Part shown: positions 1-8,210 of the stretch, in pieces
How the letters are laid out: every line of letters starts with the position of its first letter
Position numbering within the stretch: position 1 is the first letter of the stretch
NCBI GenBank assembly: GCA_000814665.1
Contig: JWIH01000024.1
Coordinates: forward strand, 310,001 to 374,000
DNA from: Pseudoalteromonas flavipulchra NCIMB 2033 = ATCC BAA-314
GTDB lineage: Bacteria; Pseudomonadota; Gammaproteobacteria; Enterobacterales; Alteromonadaceae
Reading direction: 5' to 3'
DNA length: 64,000 nt
Notes under the pieces: model-generated
Databases searched by the model: none
The model's input: the letters and a program-made list of their open reading frames with translations, nothing else
What the model was told of the DNA's origin: nothing
Translations under genes and position numbers: made by a program

Positions 1-1302
1 AAGCGATTAGATAGAGTTGCACTTGGCTCATGTTTCAAAACCAAAGGAGATATGCCCGAAGCGCTCGCTAAACTGATTGGTCAACAACCGGACCTATTTC
101 TTTGGTTAGGGGACAATATCTACGCAGATACCACCGATATGGCAGTGATGCGCCAGAAGTACGATGATAAAAAGAACAATAGTGAGTATCGCAAGTTTTT
201 AGAGGCTAAGATCCCAGTGATGGCGACTTGGGATGACCACGATTTTGGTTGGAACAATGAAGGCAAACATTATCCACAGAGAGTAAACGCACAGAAAGAA
301 TACTTACGTCACTTTGATGTTGATAAGGCTGATCCAAGACTAAACGGTCAAGCTGGTATTTACGAAGCCAAAATGCTGGGGGGCTCGGGCGAAACCACAC
401 ATGTGATCACATTGGATGCCCGTTACTTCCGCTCTCCAACCTTTTCAAGTTACGGTGCGTGTGAAGGTGAAAGTAGCACCATATTGGGAGAGGCGCAGTG
501 GCAATGGCTTGAGCAAGAGTTACAAAAGCCATCAGAAATCAAGCTCATTGCAAGCGGCATTCAAGTACTGCCTCCGCTGCATCAAGGCAGAAGTAAAACT
601 AACTACTGTGCTTATGGAGACGGCAAAACATTTAATGCTGCCATTGCATCATTAGAAGAAACAAATATGTCAGGTACTAGTTATGAGTCTTGGGCTGAAA
701 TGCCAGCACAAAGAGAGCGTTTGCTTAGGTTGGTACAGAAATCAGTGAACGAAGGTAAGACTAAGGCCGTCGTGTTTTTGTCTGGCGATCAACATTGGGG
801 AGAGCTTTTGCAAAAGACTATTCCCGCAAGCAGCACATATGGTCAAGCAGTTAACGTCTACGAAGTGACGGCATCAGGGTTTGGTCAAAACTGGCCTTAT
901 CATATCGAAAACCCATTAAGGTTACCGATCTACGCAGATGACAAAGGGGATGGCAATTTTGCCAAAGCATGTCAGTTACCGTTCAAATATGCAGGTGTAA
1001 CCTACCAAGGTTGTATTACGCGAGACAACGATAAGCCCTGGTGTTATACCCAAGTGGATGATAACCAAAAAGGAATTGAAGGTGAGTGGGGCAACTGTGC
1101 GCCAGCAGGTGCCAGTATTCCAACCGGACGAGTTGGTGCAATAAGCAAAGACATCGCAAAGTTGACAACATCTAACCGCCATTTGATTAATAAATCGGGA
1201 AGTAACTACGGCTTGATAGATATAGATTGGCAAAATCGTGAACTGAAAATGTCTATTGAAACGGCAAACGAGGAAGCGGTTTCAACTATTATCAAGTTTT
1301 GA
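1..1302 (+). CDS. PhoD-like alkaline phosphatase, 5' partial, with FN2-like module
   Basis: Reading is open from base 1, and the residues before the first ATG (base 52) include the family motif GSC, so the gene starts upstream of the window and the ATG at 52 is internal. Metallophosphatase motifs of PhoD-like enzymes follow in order: LGDNIYAD (about codons 37-44 from base 1), WDDHDFG (about 77-83) and SGDQHWGE (about 261-268). These supply the metal ligands of a secreted phosphomonoesterase or phosphodiesterase. Codons 324-366 hold an inserted module with CQLPF, a GC pair, PWC and WGNC, the four-cysteine pattern of a fibronectin type II domain, a module mostly known from animals. The signal peptide, if any, lies outside the window. 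The enzyme family is well supported; substrate and the role of the module are not known. Confidence 0.9.
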   Translation, partial: KRLDRVALGSCFKTKGDMPEALAKLIGQQPDLFLWLGDNIYADTTDMAVMRQKYDDKKNNSEYRKFLEAKIPVMATWDDHDFGWNNEGKHYPQRVNAQKEYLRHFDVDKADPRLNGQAGIYEAKMLGGSGETTHVITLDARYFRSPTFSSYGACEGESSTILGEAQWQWLEQELQKPSEIKLIASGIQVLPPLHQGRSKTNYCAYGDGKTFNAAIASLEETNMSGTSYESWAEMPAQRERLLRLVQKSVNEGKTKAVVFLSGDQHWGELLQKTIPASSTYGQAVNVYEVTASGFGQNWPYHIENPLRLPIYADDKGDGNFAKACQLPFKYAGVTYQGCITRDNDKPWCYTQVDDNQKGIEGEWGNCAPAGASIPTGRVGAISKDIAKLTTSNRHLINKSGSNYGLIDIDWQNRELKMSIETANEEAVSTIIKF

Positions 1303-1309
1303 TGTTTCG

Positions 1310-1340
1310 TTATTAGCTGAGCTTATTGCTCAGCTAATAA
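1310..1340 (+). terminator. Hairpin after phosphatase gene
   Basis: A perfect 13-bp inverted repeat (arms 1310-1322 and 1328-1340, loop ttatt) starts 8 bases after the stop codon. The usual T run is missing, so it may terminate weakly or protect the mRNA end. Confidence 0.5.
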
Positions 1341-1454
1341 GATAGTAACTCTTTGTAAACTATCGAAATAAAATGTATATTGCGTGCAATCTAGGAAGAA
1401 AGCAGGTAAACTGCACTTCGGATAGTACTTCAGGCAAATTAAAAGGACATTAAT

Positions 1455-1691
1455 TTGAAATTTGTTATTTCACTTTTACCCGCACTTTTTTTGACTAAAT
1501 TAGTTTTTTATCTTACTGATTTTGAATATTTTTTATTCGAAGATCCCTTTGACTTCGGTAAATTGCTTATCGATATCAGCGTTTTTGGATTCTTTTATTT
1601 TATCGCTATTTTAGCTTACGAGTACTTCTTTGGTGAAAAGTTAGAGCTCAAGCGCCAAGTCTCGAACAAAAGAACGAAAGGTTCAACGTAA
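1455..1691 (+). CDS. Small membrane protein, unknown
   Basis: A 78-residue protein with two strongly hydrophobic stretches (about residues 2-20 and 40-56) and a basic, Lys/Arg-rich tail, as in small inner-membrane proteins with a cytoplasmic C-terminus. The start is a TTG at 1455, chosen because AAAGGA lies about 8 bases upstream. I do not recognise a family. It is convergent with the MgtC gene, the two stop codons lying only 2 bases apart. Confidence 0.5.
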   Translation: MKFVISLLPALFLTKLVFYLTDFEYFLFEDPFDFGKLLIDISVFGFFYFIAILAYEYFFGEKLELKRQVSNKRTKGST

Positions 1692-1693
1692 GT

Positions 1694-2134
1694 CTATTGA
1701 GAGCTCGAAGGTTTTTTATAAGGCTCTAGTAAGCGAAACACCAAAAAACCAACCGCGCTTAATACAATTGCGATTTCATATCGTTGATAAGCGCTTGAGA
1801 TCCCTATTGCCCCGGTTAACCAAATACCTGCAGCGGTTGCTGTGCCATGTGTGGAATTATCATTTTTCACAATAGAGCCGCCACCAATAAAGCCAATTCC
1901 AGTAATGACACCGTACATTACTCTTGCTTGCGCTTCATGTGATTCAAAGACGTCCATACTTGTTAAAATAAAAGCACAACAGGAAATAGCGACTAATGGG
2001 AATGTTCTAAGCCCCGCGCTATCGGAACTACTTTCTCTATTAATAGCCAAAGGTAATGTAAGTAAAAACGCAAAAATAATTTGGTAAAAGTGATACCAAA
2101 TGAGTGCTAAATCAAGATTAATCCAATCTGGCAT
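1694..2134 (-). CDS. MgtC/SapB family membrane protein
   Basis: A 146-residue inner-membrane protein with about four to five transmembrane helices and the typical N-terminal MgtC signature: LTLPLAINRE near residue 24, R-T-F-P-L around 43-48, and GVITGIGFIGGG around 75-86. MgtC proteins are associated with low-magnesium growth and modulate membrane potential or ATP synthase. This one lacks the long C-terminal ACT-like domain of Salmonella MgtC and is the short form. AGGAG precedes the ATG. It stands alone, divergent from the Pmp3 gene. Confidence 0.88.
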   Translation of the reverse strand: MPDWINLDLALIWYHFYQIIFAFLLTLPLAINRESSSDSAGLRTFPLVAISCCAFILTSMDVFESHEAQARVMYGVITGIGFIGGGSIVKNDNSTHGTATAAGIWLTGAIGISSAYQRYEIAIVLSAVGFLVFRLLEPYKKPSSSQ

Positions 2135-2236
2135 TTTTTATCTCCTATACTGTTATTGGGTTAAAGCAAAAGGCATTCCTTTGAATTGGCATAACCCATG
2201 CAGAATGAAAGCGTCTATAACTTTTAGGAGAGAACA

Positions 2237-2395
2237 ATGGATTTATTGAGGATCATCATTGCAATTCTGCTTCCACCACTTGGTGTATTCTTACAAGTCG
2301 GTCTTGGCGGGGCTTTTTGGTTAAATATTTTGCTTACATTGTTGGGTTATATACCAGGAATTGTGCATGCAGTGTGGGTGATTGCCCGTCGGTAA
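2237..2395 (+). CDS. YqaE/Pmp3 family membrane protein
   Basis: A 52-residue protein with two transmembrane helices and the Pmp3 family hallmark: a helix ending in LLPPLGVFLQVGL, then FWLN and a second helix with LGYIPGIVHAVW. In yeast and plants Pmp3 proteins affect membrane potential under salt stress; bacterial members are stress-induced and not well understood. The start is an ATG with TAGGAGAGAA about 6 bases upstream. The gene is short but the family match is clear. Confidence 0.9.
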   Translation: MDLLRIIIAILLPPLGVFLQVGLGGAFWLNILLTLLGYIPGIVHAVWVIARR

Positions 2396-2440
2396 AAAGC
2401 GGACAACAAGTAACAATAACACGGTAATCTTTGCAGGGGA

Positions 2441-2713
2441 TTATCCTGCAAAGATCTCCAGCACAATTGGCATTACTGAAAGCACAAGTAATGCAGCCAT
2501 CACAAAATTAAACCATCTACGACTTTGCTCATTTTTTAATACATGTTTCAGCGATGAACCAAACACCAACCAGATCCCAACACAAGGAAATGACACCAGC
2601 AGAAAGACAATGGTGATCATCAAGTTTTGACTCATAAAATCTGCGCCAGAGGAGGTATAAGTTGAAATAGCACCTATTGCCACAATCCGTGTTTTTGCGT
2701 TTACCCAAAGGCA
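2441..2713 (-). pseudogene. LysE-family transporter, C-terminal remnant
   Basis: Minus-strand reading gives WVNAKTRIVAIGAISTY followed by two hydrophobic helices, which corresponds to the WVNPKAW...GAISTY region and the end of LysE/RhtB amino acid exporters. These are normally about 200 residues with six helices; only about the last 90 residues remain and nothing before them in any frame continues the family. The only starts are a GTG at 2683 and none with a good ribosome site. I read it as a relic rather than a functional small protein. Confidence 0.6.
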
Positions 2714-2823
2714 TTTTTTTATCTGCAGTTTAGTCTTTGTTTGGTCGTGACAATTGGATTTTATACTTCACTATTGAGTTTGTGTGTAAAATAGGTAATT
2801 AGTCGAGGTGTTGTTTTTGGTTT

Positions 2824-2860
2824 TGTTATAAGATAACATATTTAAAGTTATGGTATAACA
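2824..2860 (+). promoter_or_regulatory. Two tandem Zur boxes
   Basis: Two 15-mers, 2824-2838 (TGTTATAAGATAACA) and 2846-2860 (AGTTATGGTATAACA), match the pattern TGTTAT-N3-ATAACA of gammaproteobacterial Zur boxes. They are 22 bp apart, two helical turns, and lie 24 bp before the start of the zinc lipoprotein gene. This predicts repression when zinc is plentiful. Confidence 0.75.
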
Positions 2861-2883
2861 TAAATAAAAATAGGATCTCTCTC

Positions 2884-4236
2884 ATGGTATTAAAAGGTAA
2901 ACTTTTGGCAGTTGCCATTTCCGCAATTCTCCTTTCCGCTTGTGGTGGTACTGAACATACAATCGTAAAAGTAGACCCGCCAACACAAGACAATGGTAAC
3001 GATAACGATGGTCATGATGATCACGATCATGGAGATGCGATCACAGACGCAAATGGTCGCCTGATAGTCACTAGTGCAGATAGTAACGTTGTGAATGTGT
3101 ACTCAACGGCGGATAAATCACTTATTGACTCAATTGGTGTTACTCACTATCCAAAATATGTATATAGCTCTGAAAATCACCGCTTTGCTGTGTTGGTGCA
3201 ACGAGACCAAGGTTTAGTGGAATTTATTGATGGTGGTTTATATGAGGAAGAGCATGGCGACCATCACCATATTCATGAAGAAGCGCCTGCACTTGCTTCG
3301 TTCCATTTAGAATCAGTGAAGCCAACACACGTTACAGTGGGTGAGTCGGGTATTGCTGTATTCTCTGATGGCGACAAAGACAGTCAACAGAATGCCGGTG
3401 CTGCAATGTTCACTGAAGCGCATATTAGCGGCGAGCAAAGCGAAGTCGCTGCGCTACATTATGACACTTACATGCACGGTGCAGCGCAAGCTCGAGGCGA
3501 ATTTCTAATTAGTACGATCAGAGACCCTCAAACCGAAACTTCTCTACCTTCGCAAATTGGTTTATATCATGCGCATGGTGACCATTTCCATCAAGAGCAA
3601 GTATTTAACGTAAGCTGTCCAGCACTTCACGGCAGCGCGCAAAATGAAGAAGCAGTGGCATTTGGTTGTGGTGATGGTGTTGCGCTTATCACTCAGCAAG
3701 GCGAAAGCTTCAGTGCAGTAAAACTCGCCAATCCAGATTACTTTGCTGACGGGCAGCGAATTGGCACCCTTAAAGGTCACCATGATGCAGAGCAGTTTAT
3801 CGCATCAGCAGGTAATGATGTGCTGATGGTTGACCCAGAGCATGGCCATATCGAAAAGCTTGAATGGCAAGTAAGTGATAACTATCGCATCGCGAGCTTT
3901 GGATTTAGCTTTGCGGGTGAGCATGTTGTAGTGATGGATACAGCAGGTAAGCTCAGCATTTTTGCCGGTCATGATCATGATGGTGAGCACCATTTTGAAG
4001 CAGCAGGTGAAGTACAAGTTAGCGATGCCGATTTAACTACGATGCCAGAAGGTCACGGTTTCCAAATTACATTCTCTCATTCAGAGCAAGCGGTATATGT
4101 GAGCGATCCAATTGCAAAACAAATCAAAAAGTTTGATTTAGAAGAAGCCAAACTAGTAGACACGTTTGAACTAGATTACGTACCAGAAAAACTAGTATGG
4201 CTTGGTATTGCAGCAGAGGAGTCTCACGACCATTAA
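2884..4236 (+). CDS. Zinc-binding His-rich beta-propeller lipoprotein, AztD-like
   Basis: A 450-residue protein with a lipoprotein signal (LLSAC, lipid on Cys20) followed by an acidic, histidine-rich linker (HDDHDHGD around residues 44-51). The rest is built of repeated short blades of the YncE/beta-propeller kind (GRLIVTSAD, NVVNVYSTAD), with further His clusters (EEHGDHHHIHEE, HAHGDHFH, AGHDHDGEHH) and a final SHDH. This arrangement is like AztD, the periplasmic zinc chaperone that hands zinc to an ABC-transporter binding protein. The Zur boxes just upstream support a role in zinc scavenging. No zinc ABC transporter lies beside it. AGGATC precedes the ATG. The family assignment is from domain pattern, not from a search. 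Confidence 0.75.
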   Translation: MVLKGKLLAVAISAILLSACGGTEHTIVKVDPPTQDNGNDNDGHDDHDHGDAITDANGRLIVTSADSNVVNVYSTADKSLIDSIGVTHYPKYVYSSENHRFAVLVQRDQGLVEFIDGGLYEEEHGDHHHIHEEAPALASFHLESVKPTHVTVGESGIAVFSDGDKDSQQNAGAAMFTEAHISGEQSEVAALHYDTYMHGAAQARGEFLISTIRDPQTETSLPSQIGLYHAHGDHFHQEQVFNVSCPALHGSAQNEEAVAFGCGDGVALITQQGESFSAVKLANPDYFADGQRIGTLKGHHDAEQFIASAGNDVLMVDPEHGHIEKLEWQVSDNYRIASFGFSFAGEHVVVMDTAGKLSIFAGHDHDGEHHFEAAGEVQVSDADLTTMPEGHGFQITFSHSEQAVYVSDPIAKQIKKFDLEEAKLVDTFELDYVPEKLVWLGIAAEESHDH

Positions 4237-4292
4237 TACTTAGCTAACTCATGTAGTCCCTGACAATTTTTAACACTGTAGATAGTGGCTTT

Positions 4293-4324
4293 GCCACCTT
4301 AGTTAAGCTAAGGTGGCTTTTTTT
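4293..4324 (+). terminator. Rho-independent terminator
   Basis: A 10-bp stem (GCCACCTTAG with CTAAGGTGGC) followed directly by seven T. It ends transcription of the zinc lipoprotein gene, only 11 bases before the next start codon. Confidence 0.9.
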
Positions 4325-4335
4325 AAGGAAAAAAT

Positions 4336-4788
4336 ATGAAAATTAGAGCAGCCACCATCAACGACTTAACCACACTTCTAGACTTAGAACAGCAAGTGAT
4401 CGAAGCGGAGCGTCCGTATAACGCAGCAATCAAATCGCAAGACGCCAAATACTATGATCTTGAAAAATTACTCACTTGTTCGAATACGTTAGTGGTTGTT
4501 GGAGTAGTGTCAGAGCAAATAGTGGCGACAGGGTATGTGCAGATCAGAGCATCGAAACAGCAGCTACAACATTCGCAGCATGGTTATCTTGGTTTTATGT
4601 ATGTAACACCTGAGCATCGTGGTAAAGGTTTGAATCAAGAGATCATGGAGCACTTAATCGCTTGGTGTAAAACCCAAAACGTCAACGATTTTTACCTTGA
4701 TGTATACAGTAGTAACGCCGCAGCAATTCGCGCGTATGAAAAAGCGGGATTTACACCTTGCCTGCTGGAAATGAAGCTACACCTCTAG
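4336..4788 (+). CDS. GNAT family N-acetyltransferase
   Basis: A 150-residue single-domain acetyltransferase. Motif A, the acetyl-CoA pyrophosphate loop, is visible as VTPEHRGKGLNQEIMEHL (about residues 93-110), followed by the motif B segment LDVYSSNAAAIRAYEKAGF (about 120-138). The substrate cannot be told from sequence. AAGGA precedes the ATG. It follows a strong terminator, so it probably has its own weak promoter. Confidence 0.9.
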   Translation: MKIRAATINDLTTLLDLEQQVIEAERPYNAAIKSQDAKYYDLEKLLTCSNTLVVVGVVSEQIVATGYVQIRASKQQLQHSQHGYLGFMYVTPEHRGKGLNQEIMEHLIAWCKTQNVNDFYLDVYSSNAAAIRAYEKAGFTPCLLEMKLHL

Positions 4789-4802
4789 GTCACAGCCAAA
4801 GA

Positions 4803-5759
4803 TCACAGCCAACCTTTGTGTTTAAAGAATAGGTAAGGCGCAAAACCAGACAGTAGCATAATAGCAATGGCAAAAGGGTAGCCCCATGCCCAGTTTAGCT
4901 CTGGCATATTATTAAAATTCATTCCATACACACTGGCAACCACAGTGGGTGGCAAAAATACGACAGAGGCAATGGAGAAGGTTTTAATAATTTGGTTTTG
5001 TTCGATATTGATAAAACCCTGCGTAGAATCCATCAAAAAATTCACTTTATCGAAGAGAAAGGCGCAGTGCGACATTAAGGTTTCGATATCTCGTGTGACT
5101 TCCCGTAGCGTTTCTCGCTCCTCAGATTGCACCCCCACATGACGCATTAAAAACGAGATATTGCGCTGCGTATCCATCAAACATAAGCGCACTTTACCAT
5201 TGGCATCTTCTAGCCTTGAAATACGACTAACGGCTTCTTCTAGATCTGAGTCTTCTTCCTCAAGTACATAGGCACTGAGCTTTTCAAGCTGGTGGTGCAT
5301 ATCCTCAAGCATATCCGCGTGGTTTTCGACTTTTTGATCGAACAAAGTCACTAACAGCTGTTTTGGGTTATCGCACGCCACTTGCCCTTTACGCGCACGT
5401 AGTCGCAGCAATCTAAAATCCGCAAGCTCGTCATCACGAATGGTTAATAAGCAGTTCTTTTGTAATAAGCAGGCCACGGTCACCGTATTAAAACGCCCAT
5501 CATTGGGAGACATAAACAAAGCGTGTACATGCAGACCTTCGCTGTCGATAAAACAGCGCGAAGAGGCTTCAATTTCCTCTACGTCATCCGCACCAGGAAG
5601 GGTAATATTTAGCGTGTTTGCAAGGGCAACTCGCTCCTCCTCAGTGGGATTAATAGTATCTATCCAATGGGCGTTTTTGATCGCTATTTCAATCGGGGTG
5701 TCGGCGCTTGGTTCCATTTCGGAAATTACACCGTGTTCAATCGAAAAAAACCTCAGCAT
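4803..5759 (-). CDS. corA: CorA magnesium/cobalt transporter
   Basis: A 318-residue protein, the same length as E. coli CorA (316), and alignable to it throughout. A long cytoplasmic N-terminal domain with DDVEEIEASSRCF near residue 60 and RLCLMDTQRNISFL near 190 leads to the two C-terminal helices with the pore signature YGMNFNNMPEL (about 278-288) and the end APYLFFKHKGWL. Five subunits form a Mg2+ channel gated by internal Mg2+. Convergent with the GNAT gene, 14 bases apart. Confidence 0.97.
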   Translation of the reverse strand: MLRFFSIEHGVISEMEPSADTPIEIAIKNAHWIDTINPTEEERVALANTLNITLPGADDVEEIEASSRCFIDSEGLHVHALFMSPNDGRFNTVTVACLLQKNCLLTIRDDELADFRLLRLRARKGQVACDNPKQLLVTLFDQKVENHADMLEDMHHQLEKLSAYVLEEEDSDLEEAVSRISRLEDANGKVRLCLMDTQRNISFLMRHVGVQSEERETLREVTRDIETLMSHCAFLFDKVNFLMDSTQGFINIEQNQIIKTFSIASVVFLPPTVVASVYGMNFNNMPELNWAWGYPFAIAIMLLSGFAPYLFFKHKGWL

Positions 5760-5844
5760 CTCATTACTCTACACGACGACTCTTTGGCAAAGTATAAGAG
5801 TGAATGTATTAATCAACAATGACAATCCAAAGGTTATCTGCAGA

Positions 5845-6336
5845 TTATTCAGCTTGATAGGTGTAGATATTACGTGCCGCAACCGAGTTATTCATGATTG
5901 TTGTGTAATTAGCAATCAATTTAAAGCCATGGCGCTGAAATAAATGATTCACCGCTAAGGCATCTACTCGACAACGAGTGTGGATAGGTTGGCGAGTAGC
6001 GGCTAAGGTGTCTTGCAGTAATTGCTTGCCAATTCCTTTGCCGCGAATATTTGCATCAACCATAAAGTTCGAAATATAGAGGCCTGACGTAAGATCAAAG
6101 CGCGCCTTATCTTTAAAATGCGCGATTGGCACTAGCGACAAACTACCAATAAGTTGCTGTGTTGAATCATCAAAAATAACGCGTACTTCGCCTTCTTCGA
6201 TTTCCTTTTCCATAAGCAAGCGAATGGCTGCTTGGTCTATTTCTTCATTACGTGGCGGCGCTGAAAAAGTCGCGATGTATAGCTCAGTAAGCTGCTCAAC
6301 AATATCGCGGTTTGGGGTAGAGATTATTTCAATCAT
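5845..6336 (-). CDS. GNAT family N-acetyltransferase
   Basis: A 163-residue acetyltransferase with the motif A loop NIRGKGIGKQLLQDTL (about residues 96-111) and a C-terminal segment with HLFQRHGFKLIANY. Its start codon overlaps the end of the TetR gene, so the two are co-transcribed and probably translationally coupled with the hydrolase upstream. Substrate unknown; it may act on the same compound as the hydrolase. Confidence 0.88.
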   Translation of the reverse strand: MIEIISTPNRDIVEQLTELYIATFSAPPRNEEIDQAAIRLLMEKEIEEGEVRVIFDDSTQQLIGSLSLVPIAHFKDKARFDLTSGLYISNFMVDANIRGKGIGKQLLQDTLAATRQPIHTRCRVDALAVNHLFQRHGFKLIANYTTIMNNSVAARNIYTYQAE

Positions 6337-6956
6337 GCAGATGCGCTCCGTGTTTTTGGATCAGCTTGATAACTTTCAAGTAAGTGCTCAATATTACGTT
6401 TAAACAACTCGCTGGCATGTTCTGTTAGTACCGTATTTTTCGCTATCGCATGGCCTAGATACAAGTTGTATAGCTCGTACGCCGCGCACTGCGCATCAAG
6501 CTCAGGATGAAAAATACCACTTTCTATCCCTTGCACAATTTTATGCTTAATATAGCTAAATAATCGGTTATGTTGCTCGGTAACTTTGGTATGAATAGGG
6601 CTGTCTGTATGGCAATTAAACTCAACCAACGCTTTGATAAACGGGCAAGTTGAATGTGGCTCATTAAATAGTTCACGAGTCCAGTCGGCCCAAATAGAAA
6701 AGAGCATTTTGAGTTGTACAAGGGGATCTTGGTGTCGTGCCGGTGCGACGACATGCAGCATAAATTGATCTTCACAGTAATCGAGGATCGCCAACTGCAT
6801 ATCTTCTTTACTGTCAAAATGCGAGATAAGCCCGCTGCGAGACAAGCCACAAAGCTTTGCCATAGAACCAATAGTGACTTCTATCAAGCCATATTGGCTA
6901 CTAAAGCGCATACCTTGCTCTAAAATGGTTTGTCTCGTTCTCTCGCCTTTGTTCAT
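6333..6956 (-). CDS. TetR family transcriptional regulator
   Basis: About 207 residues. The N-terminal helix-turn-helix spans roughly residues 8-55 (RQTILEQG, then LSRSGLISHFDSKEDM, the TetR recognition region). The C-terminal part is a typical all-helical ligand-binding and dimer domain. I use the ATG at 6956; a GTG lies one codon earlier. It is the middle gene of a hydrolase-TetR-GNAT operon, and the paired repeats in front of the hydrolase are its likely operators. Confidence 0.92.
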   Translation of the reverse strand: MNKGERTRQTILEQGMRFSSQYGLIEVTIGSMAKLCGLSRSGLISHFDSKEDMQLAILDYCEDQFMLHVVAPARHQDPLVQLKMLFSIWADWTRELFNEPHSTCPFIKALVEFNCHTDSPIHTKVTEQHNRLFSYIKHKIVQGIESGIFHPELDAQCAAYELYNLYLGHAIAKNTVLTEHASELFKRNIEHLLESYQADPKTRSASA

Positions 6957-6959
6957 CAC

Positions 6960-7820
6960 TTATGCAGTTATTCTTTGAGTAATACGTTGAATAACGCCAG
7001 TATCGCCTAAAATGCGGCGATGTCCAAGGCCTGAGGTTTGGATTAAACGCTCAGGAGTGGCTGCGATAAGCGACTCTACGTGTTCAAATGGCGCAAATCG
7101 GTCCTCGGTATCGTGAATAAATGTCGGCTTAAACTTAAGTACACCGTCGTGGAATTTATCTCGGATCAAATGCCAATGCGTGCCATACCTTGTGGTGATA
7201 GCGCCTAACACTTGGTGCAGCATTTTTTCAGAAATGCCCGCTCGCGCGACGCGCTCAAACATCAGCTCAAAAAACTGCACGGGAGTTGCAACATTAATAA
7301 CCACGCGATTTTCTAGGCGATAATCTGGTAAGTTCATCAGCGCCACAGCGCCCATAGAATGGCCCACCAAAGCCACGATATCATGGCGATCGGCTTCTAG
7401 CTTTTCAATCAGGGTATCCAGCGCTTCAACAAAAGCCAGCAAATGGGCTTGCTTACCATGAGATTGCCCATGGCCAACATGATCAATCGCCACCACGCAA
7501 AACCCTGCCGCAACGAGTTCTGGGATCAAGGTATCAAAGCAACTGCTGTTATCGGCCCAACCATGACTTAATACAACGGTCTTCGGACCAAGGCCAAACA
7601 CGTTTACATGAACGCGACCAAGCGAGGTCAGAATATTGAACTCACCATTGGGTTTTTTATTTTTAAACTGATATTGACGCTTACCATGCGGGCTCATCAG
7701 TAACACCTGACCTAACCTCGAAGTAATAGGTGGCGCAAGCGTGCACATAAGCCCTGTGACACCCCGGCTTATCTTGGTAATAAGCGACCCGTCTTTGTCG
7801 TTAAAGTAGCTGAATTTCAT
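6960..7820 (-). CDS. Alpha/beta hydrolase
   Basis: A 286-residue alpha/beta-hydrolase-fold enzyme. It has VLSHGWADNSSCFDTLIPEL (oxyanion-hole HGW, near residue 84), the nucleophile elbow GHSMGAV (Ser near 154), an acidic residue in IHDTEDRFAPFEHV (near 237) and the catalytic His in GLGHRRIL (near 266). Lipase/esterase-like; substrate unknown. It is the first gene of the operon with TetR and GNAT; its TAA stop abuts the TetR start. TetR-adjacent hydrolases of this kind often act on hydrophobic esters, but that is inference. Confidence 0.92.
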   Translation of the reverse strand: MKFSYFNDKDGSLITKISRGVTGLMCTLAPPITSRLGQVLLMSPHGKRQYQFKNKKPNGEFNILTSLGRVHVNVFGLGPKTVVLSHGWADNSSCFDTLIPELVAAGFCVVAIDHVGHGQSHGKQAHLLAFVEALDTLIEKLEADRHDIVALVGHSMGAVALMNLPDYRLENRVVINVATPVQFFELMFERVARAGISEKMLHQVLGAITTRYGTHWHLIRDKFHDGVLKFKPTFIHDTEDRFAPFEHVESLIAATPERLIQTSGLGHRRILGDTGVIQRITQRITA

Positions 7821-7835
7821 CCTGACCTCTAAAAA

Positions 7836-7877
7836 AGAACACTTGTACTTTTATTAAAATAGAACACTTGTACTTTT
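7836..7877 (-). promoter_or_regulatory. Tandem operator repeats for the TetR regulator
   Basis: The 17-mer agaacacttgtactttt occurs twice, at 7836-7852 and 7861-7877, 25 bp apart. Each copy is an imperfect palindrome (AGnACA...TGTnCT). They lie 16-57 bp before the hydrolase start, where an autoregulating TetR dimer would bind. Confidence 0.6.
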
Positions 7878-8136
7878 TTGTAAAGCATAACAATCACCTT
7901 TTAATATTGCAGCTGGTTTACTATGCGATACACCCCCGCGTAGGAGCTGGTTTACCCAGCGATCTTTTTAAAACGCCGGCTGCGGATTACTCACGGCTAT
8001 GAGGGCATATCCTCAATAAGGTTTGTCTTTAAAGAACGGTTAAACGTGAAAAACGATGAAAATGCTTCAAATTACGTAAAGTTGGTGAAGTATTGAGTGC
8101 TTTATTGTTTTTTTCATTGCAATTTATCGAGAGAAG
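7878..8136. other. Intergenic stretch with a short palindromic repeat
   Basis: No gene is seen. Bases around 7941-7964 contain taggagctggtttaccc followed by agcga, in which GCTGG and CCAGC can pair; a shorter related copy (cagctggtttac) lies just before, around 7910. This looks like a dispersed intergenic hairpin repeat. The open frame on the minus strand here has no ribosome site and overlaps the next gene. Confidence 0.35.
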
Positions 8137-8178
8137 CTTGTCTTTATATTTAACTAAATGTAATGTTTGGGTTAATTT
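8137..8178 (+). promoter_or_regulatory. Shared upstream element of XRE-membrane genes, copy 1
   Basis: A 42-bp AT-rich block beginning cttgtctttatatttaac and ending tttgggttaattt. It starts 74 bp before the start codon of the gene at 8211. Near-identical blocks occur at the same distance before two other paralogues (9285 and 11228), so it is a conserved promoter or operator, possibly the target of the HTH proteins themselves. Confidence 0.6.
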
Positions 8179-8210
8179 CAAGGGAGCTAACGTAAAACAA
8201 TGGTGGACAG

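Noticed and set aside
970..1098. Kringle domain as identity of the four-Cys insert in the phosphatase
   Set aside because: Kringles have six Cys and a longer span; four Cys with PWC and WGxC at about 43 residues fits FN2 better.
5440..5943. Plus-strand frame of 167 codons across corA and its upstream region
   Set aside because: Antisense to corA and to the GNAT gene, Ser/Arg-rich, with no ribosome site or family.
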